A stretch of DNA of 64,000 nucleotides from Flavobacteriaceae bacterium S0862 (lineage in GTDB: Bacteria > Bacteroidota > Bacteroidia > Flavobacteriales > Flavobacteriaceae). Position 1 is the first letter of the stretch, and each line of letters starts with the position of its first letter. Where the stretch lies: contig JALKAW010000007.1 of NCBI GenBank assembly GCA_023015825.1, forward strand, positions 62,001 through 126,000, read 5' to 3'. This document shows positions 35,446-43,717 of the stretch, piece after piece. Below the pieces are notes generated by a model. The model ran no database searches. It worked only from the letters and a program-made list of their open reading frames with translations, and was not told the origin of the DNA. A program made the position numbers and the translations under genes.

Positions 35446-36717
35446 ATGAAAAAATTATTACTAATTGCAGTTTTTTTATTCAGCACTTTCAGTTTTGCTC
35501 AACATGGTTTAGATAAAGAAATTGCAGCCATAGAATCAAAAGTCATTGAATGGCGACGCCATTTCCATCAAAATCCTGAGCTTTCCAATCGTGAATTTAA
35601 GACTGCTGAAAAGATTGCTGAACATTTAAAATCTCTAGGTTTAGAAGTTCAAACTAATGTTGCACATACTGGAGTTGTAGGCATATTAAAAGGGAAAAAA
35701 CCTGGAAAAGTATTGGCTCTTAGAGCAGATATTGATGGGTTACCTGTTCCAGAACGCGCTGATTTACCATTTAAATCGACTGCTAAAGGTGAATATAATG
35801 GTGAAGAAGTTCCAGTTATGCACGCTTGTGGTCATGACACACATATCGCCATATTAATGGGAGTTGCTGAAATTATGTCAAAAAATACAGACAAAATCAA
35901 AGGCACTATCAAGTTTATTTTTCAACCAGCAGAAGAAGGCGCTCCTAGTGGAGAAGAAGGTGGTGCAAAGCTTATGGTAAAAGAAGGTGTTTTAAAAAAC
36001 CCAGATGTAGATGCAATTTTTGGATTGCATATTGACTCTGAGATACCAGTTAATACATTATCTTATAAATCAGGAGGCATAATGGCTGCTGTAAATAGTT
36101 TTGAAATAGACGTAAAAGGCAAACAAAGCCATGGTTCTGAACCTTGGTCAGGTATTGACCCAATTATAGCAAGCGTGAAAATAATTGATGGTTTACAAAC
36201 TTTAGTAAGCAGAGAAATGAAATTAACCAACGAAGCTGTTGTTTTAACCGTAGGAAAAATTGAAAGCGGTGTAAGACATAATATAATACCAGAGTCTGCA
36301 CAAATGCTAGGTACTTTACGCACACTTGACACCAATATGCAATCGCACATGCACCAACGTATGCGAGAAATGGTGCCAGCAATCGCTAAAGCATATCGAG
36401 CAGAAGCGACAATTAATATAGATGAAGGATATCCAATTACATATAATGACCCAGAACTAACAGCCCAAATGCTACCTTCATTAGAAAAAGTAGCTGGTAA
36501 AGACAATGTAATGCTCATAAAAGCTATTACTGGAGCCGAAGATTTTTCATTTTTCCAACAAAAAGTACCGGGGCTATATTTCTTTCTAGGAGGCATGACT
36601 CCTGGTAATACTCAACCATATCCACATCATACGCCAGATTTCTTTATCGATGAAAGTGGAATGCTGCTAGGTGTTAAAACCTTTATTCAATTATCATTAG
36701 ATTATTTAAATAATTAG
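35446..36717 (+). CDS. Exported M20-family amidohydrolase
   Basis: A signal peptide (to SFAQ, about 19) is followed by the M20 (peptidase/aminoacylase, IAA-amino-acid-hydrolase-like) core: LALRADIDGLPVPE, HACGHDTH (metal ligands Cys128, His130, His133), PAEEG (about 161-165), FGLHID and a final PYPHHTPDFFIDE. A dimerisation domain lies around 190-300. Family members remove N-acyl groups from amino acids or hydrolyse hippurate-like amides. Export to the periplasm is unusual enough to note but recurs in flavobacteria. It lies in the operon begun by the DsrE-like gene. Confidence 0.9.
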   Translation: MKKLLLIAVFLFSTFSFAQHGLDKEIAAIESKVIEWRRHFHQNPELSNREFKTAEKIAEHLKSLGLEVQTNVAHTGVVGILKGKKPGKVLALRADIDGLPVPERADLPFKSTAKGEYNGEEVPVMHACGHDTHIAILMGVAEIMSKNTDKIKGTIKFIFQPAEEGAPSGEEGGAKLMVKEGVLKNPDVDAIFGLHIDSEIPVNTLSYKSGGIMAAVNSFEIDVKGKQSHGSEPWSGIDPIIASVKIIDGLQTLVSREMKLTNEAVVLTVGKIESGVRHNIIPESAQMLGTLRTLDTNMQSHMHQRMREMVPAIAKAYRAEATINIDEGYPITYNDPELTAQMLPSLEKVAGKDNVMLIKAITGAEDFSFFQQKVPGLYFFLGGMTPGNTQPYPHHTPDFFIDESGMLLGVKTFIQLSLDYLNN

Positions 36718-36733
36718 TAAAAAGTAACAATAA

Positions 36734-38293
36734 ATGGTGTTTTTGTCTCAAATAACTTGGTGGATGTGGGTACTTATTTTGTTAGCTCTAGTAGCTATAC
36801 GTGATATTTTCTTGCAAAAAAAGCACACCATTAGCCATAACTATCCAGTACTTGGTCATTTGCGTTATTTATTTGAGAAAATTGGCCCAGAAATACGTCA
36901 GTATTTTGTAGCTAACAATCGAGAAGAACTACCTTTTAATCGCATTGAACGTGGTTGGATTTACGCTTCGGCTAAAAAAGAAAATAACTACGAGGGTTTT
37001 GGAACCGATCGAGATATTTATGCACATCACCATATTTTTATTAATAATGCGATGATGGCATATAAATTATCTGAGAATCATCCAAATACCATAAACCCAA
37101 CCTTTTTGCCTTGTGCCAAAGTCATTGGTTCAAATAATAAACGGAAAAAGCCTTATCGCCCAGGATCCATCATTAATGTTTCGGCTATGAGTTTTGGCTC
37201 ACTTTCAGCAAAAGCTGTTGAATCCTTAAACAAAGGAGTTAAAATTGCTGGCGCATATCACAATACTGGAGAAGGTGGCTTATCTCCCTACCACAGTAAT
37301 GGTGGTGACGTTGTATTTCATTTTGGAACAGGTTACTTTGGTGTTCGTGATGCCAATGGTAATTTTTCGATGGAAAAATTGAAGCAATTAGTAAATGACA
37401 ATCCATTTATTAAAGCCATTGAAATAAAACTATCTCAAGGCGCAAAGCCAGGAAAAGGAGGTGTTTTGCCTGGAGCAAAAATAACACAAGAAATCGCCGA
37501 TATTCGTGGTGTTGAAGTTGGTAAAGATGTACTATCTCCTCCTAACCATTCAGCATTCTCAAACGTTGAAGAATTAATGACTTTTATTGAAGATATAGCC
37601 GAAAACACGGGACTCCCAGTTGGTATTAAAGCAGCTATTGGCAAACTTGACGAATGGGAAGAACTTGCGAATATAATGTTAGAAACTGGCAAAGGCCCAG
37701 ATTTTATTACTGTTGATGGTGGTGAAGGTGGCACTGGAGCTGCGCCTCCAAGTTTTGCCGACCATGTATCACTACCTTGGGTATATGGCTTTAGTGATTT
37801 ATATAAAGTTTTTCAAAAACGAAAACTAACCGAGCGTATCGTTTTTATAGGAAGTGGTAAGTTAGGTTTTCCAGCCACAGCAGCAATGGCATTCGCCATG
37901 GGAGCTGACTGTATAAATGTAGCACGCGAAGCTATGATGAGTATTGGTTGTATTCAAGCACAAGTTTGCCACACCAATAAATGCCCTAGTGGTGTTGCTA
38001 CACAAAGTAAATGGCTACAGAGTGGTATTAATATTCCGTTAAAATCTTTACGTCTTGCACAATATTTTAAAACCTTTAGAAAAGAACTCGTAGAGATTAC
38101 GCATGCAGCAGGTTACGAACACCCATGTCAATTCACAATGAAAGACATTGATGTCAATGTAGATGACCATAATTTATCGGAAGAATTAAACAAAACATAC
38201 AACTACGAAAAAACACCAGTTCCTTACACAAATATGCAAGATTTAAAAGATTGCATATATTTGGGAGGACAACCACAAATCTCAAATACATAA
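36734..38293 (+). CDS. FMN-binding glutamate synthase family protein
   Basis: An N-terminal membrane helix (about 5-25) precedes a GltS-type (beta/alpha)8 FMN domain: INVSAMSFGSLSAKAVESL, NTGEGGLSPYH, IEIKLSQGAKPGKGG, FITVDGGEGGTGAAP and a Cys cluster (CIQAQVCHTNKCPSGVA) that fits a 3Fe-4S site. It matches the small GltB-like family, which lacks the amidotransferase and large domains of real glutamate synthase, so its substrate is unknown. Membrane anchoring suggests electrons may enter from a membrane or periplasmic donor. It sits third in the operon. Confidence 0.86.
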   Translation: MVFLSQITWWMWVLILLALVAIRDIFLQKKHTISHNYPVLGHLRYLFEKIGPEIRQYFVANNREELPFNRIERGWIYASAKKENNYEGFGTDRDIYAHHHIFINNAMMAYKLSENHPNTINPTFLPCAKVIGSNNKRKKPYRPGSIINVSAMSFGSLSAKAVESLNKGVKIAGAYHNTGEGGLSPYHSNGGDVVFHFGTGYFGVRDANGNFSMEKLKQLVNDNPFIKAIEIKLSQGAKPGKGGVLPGAKITQEIADIRGVEVGKDVLSPPNHSAFSNVEELMTFIEDIAENTGLPVGIKAAIGKLDEWEELANIMLETGKGPDFITVDGGEGGTGAAPPSFADHVSLPWVYGFSDLYKVFQKRKLTERIVFIGSGKLGFPATAAMAFAMGADCINVAREAMMSIGCIQAQVCHTNKCPSGVATQSKWLQSGINIPLKSLRLAQYFKTFRKELVEITHAAGYEHPCQFTMKDIDVNVDDHNLSEELNKTYNYEKTPVPYTNMQDLKDCIYLGGQPQISNT

Positions 38294-38296
38294 ACT

Positions 38297-38818
38297 ATGG
38301 AAGTAGAAAAAATTTTTGAAGTTATATTATATGCGGTTCCTGCATTAATTACAGGAATGATTGCCTACTACTTTTTTAAGGAGCATACAAAAAATGAAGA
38401 TGGTCGTAGACGTTTTTTATTGCATAAAGATATGCAAGTTAACACACTCCCTATTCGATTACAAGCTTACGAACGCATGGCATTATTTTTAGAGCGGATA
38501 ACACCATCAAAATTACTAATTAGAGTTAATCCAACAAGCTCTGATGAAGGCACTTATGAGTCTTTAATTGTAGCAACTATTGAACAGGAATTTGAACACA
38601 ATTTATCACAGCAAATTTATGTAAGTGATGAATGTTGGAACATTATTGTAGCTGCAAAAAACACTACTATCCAGCTTATTAGAAAAGCAGGTTTATTAGA
38701 AAAAACCGGAACAGCCGACAAACTTAGAGAAGTCATTCTAACCGAAATGATGGAAAAAAGAGCACCTAGTGATGCCGCCTTAGCATTCATTAAAAAAGAG
38801 GTTGGCGAATTGTGGTAA
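38297..38818 (+). CDS. Conserved membrane-anchored hypothetical protein
   Basis: I do not recognise a named family. The 173-residue product has one transmembrane helix (about 8-26) and then a charged, helical cytoplasmic domain (HTKNEDGRRRF, LQAYERMALFLERIT, SKLLIRVNP). Cys is rare and no catalytic motif is visible. It starts 3 bases after the FMN-enzyme gene and ends the operon; its linkage to the DsrE/M20/FMN genes is the only clue to its role. It faces the frameshifted patatin gene. Confidence 0.72.
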   Translation: MEVEKIFEVILYAVPALITGMIAYYFFKEHTKNEDGRRRFLLHKDMQVNTLPIRLQAYERMALFLERITPSKLLIRVNPTSSDEGTYESLIVATIEQEFEHNLSQQIYVSDECWNIIVAAKNTTIQLIRKAGLLEKTGTADKLREVILTEMMEKRAPSDAALAFIKKEVGELW

Positions 38819-38825
38819 TTTAAAA

Positions 38826-39730
38826 TTACTTTAATTCATTAGACAAAGAATCCTGATGTTTATTCTTAGCATATTCGTAGCCTTGCTTCCACCATTTCAC
38901 CATTAAACGTTTACTAAAAATAAGTGAGTTTTCAGTTAAAGTTGTTGGTGTGTAATAGATATTTAGATTTACATTTTTGTTTTTTGCCGCAAGCTTTCCA
39001 ATCGTGATATCATTTCTTTCAACTTGATTTAGTAAATGGCCAAATAAATTAAGCATCAATGAAAATGGATTTTTACCCAACACTTTCTGTTGCTCCATAG
39101 TTTCAGCTTCTAAAACAATAGCATCAATTTCTGTTGCTCCTCGCAAAATAGCTTCTCTTATTGGTATAACACAACCCAAGCCACCATCTGCATATTCAAA
39201 ACCATCAACAGTGGCAAGCGACATAAATGGAATGTAATTACATGAAATCCATATCCAATTACAAAATTCTTCATAAGTACAATCTTTAATTGATTTATAC
39301 TCTACACTATTCTTTGATAGATTAGAAACCGTTACAACCACATCTTCTTTTGTGGCTAGAATAGCTTCAAACTCATCTCTTGTAAAATTCCGTTGTATAT
39401 TTCGTTTTAAGTGTTTACTCTCTCCAAAAGTGCGTTTCATACGAATAAATTGCCACAACGAATTCACAAAGTCAATAGATACAAATTCACGGTCACCTTT
39501 TTTGCGCTGAACAAAAGGGCTTACACTAAATATATCACGCTGTGTGACATTTGTAAACAACTCGTAAACCTTATCTATTTTGTTTAATGATAAATGCGGA
39601 ATCAACAAGCTACCAGTTGAAGCCCCCAAAACATATCGTATTCCTTACCTAGATCTTGCATTAAAAATTGCGCAACACCTCCTGCAAAAGCACCCTTGCT
39701 TCCTCCTCCTGATATAACTAATGCTCTCAT
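38826..39730 (-). pseudogene. Patatin-like phospholipase, frameshifted near the catalytic serine
   Basis: Read from the ATG at 39730 the frame gives MRALVISGGGSKGAFAGGVA (oxyanion loop intact), then hits TGA at 39602-39604 after 42 codons. The remaining ~265 codons, with GASTGSLL (nucleophile elbow) and YADGGLG (catalytic Asp), continue in the -1 frame down to 38826. One extra C in the C5 run at 39623-39627 (G run on the coding strand) would restore a 301-residue protein in which Ser falls at position 38, as in the adjacent paralogue of 302 residues. The ATG overlaps the stop of that paralogue (ATGA). It could be a real pseudogene, an assembly error, or a slippage site. A TTG at 39629 would give only the truncated part. 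Confidence 0.8.
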
Positions 39731-40635
39731 TCTGCTGTTTCCAATGGACTCGACTCTTCATTGGTGTGTTTAGCAAAATCAAAACCGCTTAGCCACCATT
39801 GAGTCATTTTTTCTTTATTAAAAATAAGTGAATTGGTTGTAAGTACCGTTGGCGTGTAGTAAAAGTTAATAATAGCATCATTATTTGAAGCCACAAATTT
39901 CCCAATTCGTATGTTCTGCCCTTCAATTCTATCCAGCATAAAATTAAACATATTTGTTAATAATGAGAATGGATTTAACGAAGGCATTCTGTTAAGTTGC
40001 GATACTTCTGTTTGCAAAATAATAGCGTCAATTTCGGTAGCGCCTCGCTTTATAGCTTCCTCAATTGGCACCATAGAACCCAATCCACCATCAGCATATT
40101 CGCATCCATTTTTTTTGACAAGCGTCATAAAAGGCGTGTAATTACATGAAATCCAGGTCCATTCACAGAACTCTTCGTAACTAAAATCTTTAATAGATTT
40201 ATACTCAACCTGATTAAGCGAAAGATTTGACACCGTTACAACAATATCAACATTACTATTTTGCAATTTATTAAATTCATCCTTAGTCGTTGAGCTTTCT
40301 ATAAGCGCTTTTAGATTATAACTCTCACCAAAAGTTTTGCTTCCTTTTATAAAGTTTTTTATGATGTTAAAATGATGTATTCCTATATTTTCAACACCAT
40401 ATTTATTTTTAATTTTAAATGGGCAATGACTAAAAATATCCTTTTGGGTTACATTTGTGTAGATCTCTTTAATCTCATCAACCCTTCCAGATGCTAAATG
40501 AGACACCAATAAACTTCCTGTGGACGTCCCAATAAAAAGGTCATAGTTATGCTTTTTTTTCTCAATAAGATATTGCGCCACACCTCCAGCAAAGGCGCCC
40601 TTACTTCCACCTCCAGATATAACTAATGCTTTCAT
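39727..40635 (-). CDS. Patatin-like phospholipase (RssA-type)
   Basis: The 302-residue product begins MKALVISGGGSKGAFAGG (oxyanion loop), then GTSTG with nucleophile Ser at about 38, and YADGGLG with catalytic Asp at about 181, the patatin Ser-Asp dyad. Patatins hydrolyse acyl lipids at membranes; no signal peptide is present, so it is cytosolic or peripheral. The ATG at 40635 is preferred over a GTG at 40653, which lies inside the TAACTTTG promoter box. The next gene downstream is a near-duplicate patatin, overlapping by 4 bases. It is divergent from recG. Confidence 0.88.
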   Translation of the reverse strand: MKALVISGGGSKGAFAGGVAQYLIEKKKHNYDLFIGTSTGSLLVSHLASGRVDEIKEIYTNVTQKDIFSHCPFKIKNKYGVENIGIHHFNIIKNFIKGSKTFGESYNLKALIESSTTKDEFNKLQNSNVDIVVTVSNLSLNQVEYKSIKDFSYEEFCEWTWISCNYTPFMTLVKKNGCEYADGGLGSMVPIEEAIKRGATEIDAIILQTEVSQLNRMPSLNPFSLLTNMFNFMLDRIEGQNIRIGKFVASNNDAIINFYYTPTVLTTNSLIFNKEKMTQWWLSGFDFAKHTNEESSPLETAE

Positions 40636-40652
40636 AAAATAATTATGCGACA

Positions 40653-40660
40653 CAAAGTTA
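40653..40660 (-). promoter_or_regulatory. -7 box of the tandem patatin genes
   Basis: The minus strand reads TAACTTTG, matching TAnnTTTG, 17 bases before the ATG at 40635. It argues against the upstream GTG as start. Confidence 0.55.
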
Positions 40661-40715
40661 AAGCCAAATTATTAATTGACCTTGCTATTACTGACAAAAG
40701 AATTATTTTAGTTGA

Positions 40716-42818
40716 ATGAACGCAAACCTCCAAACTCCAATAGATTATTTAAAGGGCGTTGGTCCAAATCGTGCAGCTTTATTGCGCAAGGAGCTTGGTA
40801 TTCACACCTATCAGGATTTAATTAACCTATTCCCAAACAGATATATTGACAGAACACAGTATTATAAAATCAACCAATTACAACAAAACTCAGCTGAAGT
40901 TCAAATTATTGGTCAGATTACAAGCTTTAAAGAAGTAGCTCAAAAGCGCGGAAAGAGACTTATAGCTACCTTTCAAGATGATACTGGAACGATGGAATTT
41001 GTGTGGTTTAGAGGACATAAGTGGATACGAGACAGCATTAAACTAAACACGCCCTATGTAGCGTTTGGCAAAATTAATTGGTTTAATGGTAAGTTTAGCA
41101 TCCCTCATCCAGAACTAGAATTGATAGCAGAGCATGAAAAAAATTTGCGTTCGGCAATGCAAGCTGTATATCCTTCAACCGAAAAATTATCAAATAAAGG
41201 CATCACTAACCGTGTGATTATAAAAATCATGCAACAATTATTTTTGGAAACCAAAGGAAAGTTTACCGAAACCTTATCTAAAAACTTAATCGAAGAACAA
41301 AAATTATTATCGAAATCTGAAGCACTTTTTAACATACATTTTCCGAAGTCACAATCGCTTTTAGCACGTGCACAATTCCGATTAAAATTTGAAGAATTAT
41401 TTTACATTCAACTGCAATTAATTCTAAAAAATCTCATCCATAAATCAAAAATAAAAGGGTTCCCATTCACAAAAGTTGGCGACCATTTTAATATTTTTTT
41501 TAAAGAACATTTACCCTTCGAATTAACCAACGCTCAAAAGCGAGTTATCAAAGAAATTAGACAAGATTTAGGAAGCAATGCTCAAATGAACCGATTACTA
41601 CAAGGTGATGTGGGTTCTGGGAAGACTATAGTTGCGTTAATGTCAATGTTAATAGCTATTGACAACGGTTTTCAAGCCTGCTTAATGGCTCCGACTGAAA
41701 TTTTGTCAGTTCAACACTATAACAATTTAAGCGATAAATGTAAAAAACTGAATATCAGCATAAAGCTATTAACTGGTTCAACTAAAACTTCAGATAGAAT
41801 AAAAATTCATGAATCTTTAGAAAATGGCGAATTAAACATCTTAATTGGGACGCATGCGCTGCTTGAAGATAAGGTAAAATTCAAGAATTTAGGGCTCGCA
41901 ATTATAGACGAACAACATCGTTTTGGAGTTGCTCAAAGAAGTAAACTTTGGAAGAAAAATACTTCTCCTCCCCACATCTTAGTGATGACTGCAACACCAA
42001 TTCCAAGAACCTTGGCAATGTCTGTTTATGGCGACTTGGATATCTCCGTAATTGATGAATTACCTCCAGGTAGAAAAGACATAAAAACCGTCCACCGATT
42101 TGATAAAAATCGCTTACAAGTATTTGGGTTTATTCGTGATGAAATAAAAAAAGGCAGGCAAGTATATATTGTTTACCCATTAATTCAAGAAAGTTCCGCT
42201 ATGGATTATAAAGATTTAATGGATGGCTATGAGAGTATTTCAAGAGATTTTCCAATGCCAGACTATCAAATCTCGATTGTACATGGAAAAATGAAAGCTG
42301 CCGATAAAGATTATGAAATGCAACGTTTTGCCAAAGGTGAAACACAAATCATGGTTGCCACCACTGTTATAGAGGTTGGCGTTAATGTACCTAATGCCTC
42401 GGTTATGGTAATTGAAAGTGCTGAACGCTTTGGTTTATCGCAATTACATCAATTACGTGGTCGTGTTGGTCGTGGCGCCGAACAAAGCTATTGTATCTTA
42501 ATGACTGGCTATAAATTAAGCAATGATAGTAGAACGAGACTTGAAACGATGGTAAGAACCAATGATGGTTTTGAAATTGCCGAAGTTGACCTTAAGCTTC
42601 GAGGTCCAGGGGATATTATGGGAACTCAACAAAGTGGTGTATTAAACCTTAAAATAGCAGATATCGTTAAGGATAAAGATATTTTACAGCAAGCAAGGTT
42701 TTACGCTAAGCGTGTTTTAAGTAGCGACCCTAGCCTTACGCTTCCCGAAAATAAATCGATTCTAAATACTTACAAACAACTTAGTAAGTACAAAAACATT
42801 TGGAATTATATAAGCTAA
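40716..42818 (+). CDS. recG: ATP-dependent DNA helicase RecG
   Basis: This 700-residue protein has the N-terminal wedge/OB region (about 1-240, LKGVGPNRAALLRKELGI and a DDTGTMEFVWFRG strand). The SF2 helicase motifs follow: LLQGDVGSGKTIVALMS (about 295-303), IIDEQHRFGVAQR (about 397), MTATPIPRTLAMS and QLRGRVGRGAEQSYC. RecG remodels stalled forks and Holliday junctions. It is monocistronic, divergent from the patatin genes; the ATG is clear. Downstream, 42823-42858 can pair (AACTCAAAG with CTTTGAGTT) across an 18-base loop, but without a T run. Confidence 0.95.
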   Translation: MNANLQTPIDYLKGVGPNRAALLRKELGIHTYQDLINLFPNRYIDRTQYYKINQLQQNSAEVQIIGQITSFKEVAQKRGKRLIATFQDDTGTMEFVWFRGHKWIRDSIKLNTPYVAFGKINWFNGKFSIPHPELELIAEHEKNLRSAMQAVYPSTEKLSNKGITNRVIIKIMQQLFLETKGKFTETLSKNLIEEQKLLSKSEALFNIHFPKSQSLLARAQFRLKFEELFYIQLQLILKNLIHKSKIKGFPFTKVGDHFNIFFKEHLPFELTNAQKRVIKEIRQDLGSNAQMNRLLQGDVGSGKTIVALMSMLIAIDNGFQACLMAPTEILSVQHYNNLSDKCKKLNISIKLLTGSTKTSDRIKIHESLENGELNILIGTHALLEDKVKFKNLGLAIIDEQHRFGVAQRSKLWKKNTSPPHILVMTATPIPRTLAMSVYGDLDISVIDELPPGRKDIKTVHRFDKNRLQVFGFIRDEIKKGRQVYIVYPLIQESSAMDYKDLMDGYESISRDFPMPDYQISIVHGKMKAADKDYEMQRFAKGETQIMVATTVIEVGVNVPNASVMVIESAERFGLSQLHQLRGRVGRGAEQSYCILMTGYKLSNDSRTRLETMVRTNDGFEIAEVDLKLRGPGDIMGTQQSGVLNLKIADIVKDKDILQQARFYAKRVLSSDPSLTLPENKSILNTYKQLSKYKNIWNYIS

Positions 42819-42965
42819 AAAAAACTCAAAGACACTACCAACCTAAGCGCTTTGAGTTATAAACTGACATTGATAAATGTTCGTTTTCTAATTGACTTTT
42901 TACCTAATTAAAGTTACAATCTAAAATGATGTAAGTTGTTAGCATACTGTTAATTAACGATTTTT

Positions 42966-43007
42966 TAAGATTATATCTTATTAACAATAAAATAAGGTAA
43001 CACCTTA
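42966..43007. promoter_or_regulatory. Two tandem 15-bp palindromes (TAAGRT-N3-AYCTTA)
   Basis: TAAGAT-TAT-ATCTTA at 42966-42980 and TAAGGT-AAC-ACCTTA at 42993-43007 are each perfect 6-3-6 inverted repeats, and they share the same half-sites up to one base. Their centres are 27 bp apart. They lie about 100 bp upstream of the lipoprotein gene at 43107. Paired operators for a dimeric regulator is a reasonable guess. The rest of the 288-base intergenic region holds only a small GTTAATTAAC palindrome at about 42949-42958. Confidence 0.45.
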
Positions 43008-43106
43008 CTTTTATAGAAATTTCTTATAACTTCGCTTACATGTGCTGAACTTGCTTCAGTATCGGCTGATATAAAACATCAAAACATTGCATATCATCGT
43101 CTTGTA

Positions 43107-43679
43107 GTGCATTATGAAAATATAATAGCAGGTCTAATAATATTAATAGTTTTTGGTTGTAATACAAGCAAGCTTTCAGCTAATAAAAAATTGGATTCAA
43201 TTGATAACCACGATTACATGAGAGGTTCTTCAAATGGAGTTTTAGATTCAGAACAAATTCAATTTTTGAAACAAAACTATAATTGGAAATCTGAAAAAAA
43301 TCTAATTATAAACTTTAAAGAATCAGAATCTAATTGTAAGTCAGCTGTATATATATTAGGTACGGATGGATTTAAAAAGGAACAGAAAATCCAAACTGCT
43401 TTTTATTCAAAAATCAACTTAGATAATTACTTAAACATATTTATTTACTCTGAAATTAAAGGAATTGAAAGATTTATAGATAATAAAACTTATTTTAATG
43501 ATATAAATAACGAACTGTTAAACAGCATTTTTCATAATAAAACAGTTTGTTATGGAAAAGTTATACTAAATCAAAACGGAAAATTTGTATCATTTAGTGG
43601 GCCTCACTTTAGTAAAAAACGACTTGAAGCTTATCTTGACTTCGTGAATAGAGAAACGTGTATAATTAATTATACCTGA
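43107..43679 (+). CDS. Hypothetical lipoprotein
   Basis: The 190-residue product has a lipoprotein signal (IVFGC, Cys about 18) and no family that I recognise. The mature part is Asn/Lys-rich, with a VLDSEQIQFLKQNYNW segment and two late Cys residues (TVCYGKV, RETCIINYT) that might pair. The GTG start is used; the nearest ATG (43114) is out of frame. It lies between recG and a TlpA-like lipoprotein gene on the opposite strand, with tandem palindromes upstream. Its high AT content compared with recG hints at recent acquisition, which I cannot test here. Confidence 0.65.
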   Translation: MHYENIIAGLIILIVFGCNTSKLSANKKLDSIDNHDYMRGSSNGVLDSEQIQFLKQNYNWKSEKNLIINFKESESNCKSAVYILGTDGFKKEQKIQTAFYSKINLDNYLNIFIYSEIKGIERFIDNKTYFNDINNELLNSIFHNKTVCYGKVILNQNGKFVSFSGPHFSKKRLEAYLDFVNRETCIINYT

Positions 43680-43717
43680 AAATCATACACAAAACCGAAA
43701 AGTGAGCCTTAAAAACC

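Noticed and set aside
36063-36596. Long minus-strand open frame (177 codons) inside the M20 gene
   Set aside because: It is antisense to a well-supported M20 gene, has no family motifs, and its composition mirrors the sense codons.
39602-39640. Programmed -1 frameshifting as the explanation of the split patatin
   Set aside because: TTTTGGGGG could slip, but there is no clear X-XXY-YYZ heptamer in the right frame and no obvious stimulatory fold, so pseudogene or read error is more likely.
42823-42858. Inverted repeat after recG
   Set aside because: The loop is 18 bases and there is no T run, so a terminator is not supported.
43036-43109. Minus-strand stretch reading like a protein C-terminus (HNALQDDDMQCFDVLYQ and on to a TAA)
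   Set aside because: It may be a remnant of a lost gene, but it overlaps the start of the lipoprotein gene, has no start codon of its own, and I cannot identify a family.
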